33,944 nt of DNA from positions 1 through 33,944 of the forward strand of contig JAYMTA010000234.1 in NCBI GenBank assembly GCA_036897625.1, in the 5' to 3' direction. The notes under the pieces are model-generated. The model ran no database searches. It had not been told where the DNA came from and saw nothing but the letters and a program-made list of their open reading frames with translations. A program made the position numbers and the translations under genes. Positions within the stretch are counted from its first letter, which is position 1, and each line of letters begins with the position of its first letter. The stretch comes from Pelargonium cotyledonis. Lineage: Eukaryota > Streptophyta > Magnoliopsida > Geraniales > Geraniaceae. Positions 33,571 through 33,944 of this stretch are shown piece by piece.

Positions 33571-33944
<374 letters not shown>

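Overview
The window is nuclear DNA from a flowering plant, almost certainly a core eudicot. It has AT-rich intergenic DNA, GT-AG introns, TATA boxes 25-35 bp before inferred start sites, Stowaway-like and hAT-like miniature transposons, and genes found only in plants (DUF761 proteins, a xyloglucan endotransglucosylase/hydrolase, plastid GAPDH subunit A). I cannot name the family or species. All exon models were built by hand from reading frame, splice signals and remembered family sequences.

Layout, left to right. (1) 43-705, minus: intronless DUF761 (cotton-fibre/ACRE146-like) gene. (2) 706-6270: gene-free DNA with two 263-bp Stowaway-like MITEs and one 198-bp hAT-like MITE. (3) 6274-6744, plus: a second, smaller intronless DUF761 gene, divergent from the first. 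(4) 8352-12505, minus: a complete 15-exon Tudor-SN gene encoding 984 aa, with all 14 introns in phase 0. (5) 12506-15249: divergent intergenic region with a 646-bp hAT-like element bounded by a perfect 8-bp target duplication. (6) 15250-20299, plus: a 7-exon Integrator subunit 7 / SIEL homologue of 1163 aa. (7) 21902-26216, plus: an OTU-domain deubiquitinase of 226 aa with a leader intron. A 41-bp palindrome of two G-boxes and two TGGGCCCA motifs lies upstream of its TATA box. (8) 27345-28507, plus: a 4-exon XTH8-like cell-wall enzyme of 293 aa. (9) 28508-31244: no recognised gene. (10) 31245-32804, minus: a single-exon bacterial-type organellar tyrosyl-tRNA synthetase of 519 aa. (11) 32805-33570: intergenic, with a decayed 48-bp tandem repeat. 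(12) 33571 to the window end, minus: the 3' part of chloroplast GAPDH subunit A.

The genes do not form an operon or an obvious cluster. They are housekeeping functions (RNA processing, deubiquitination, organellar translation, Calvin cycle, wall remodelling) plus two DUF761 genes, as in ordinary gene-dense plant euchromatin. I found no LTR retrotransposon, virus-like element, tRNA, rRNA or CRISPR array. I saw no convincing new biological system. The best leads are the G-box/Site II palindrome, the modular phase-0 structure and apparent divergence of the Tudor-SN gene, the hAT insertion next to the INTS7 promoter, and the DUF761 pair.
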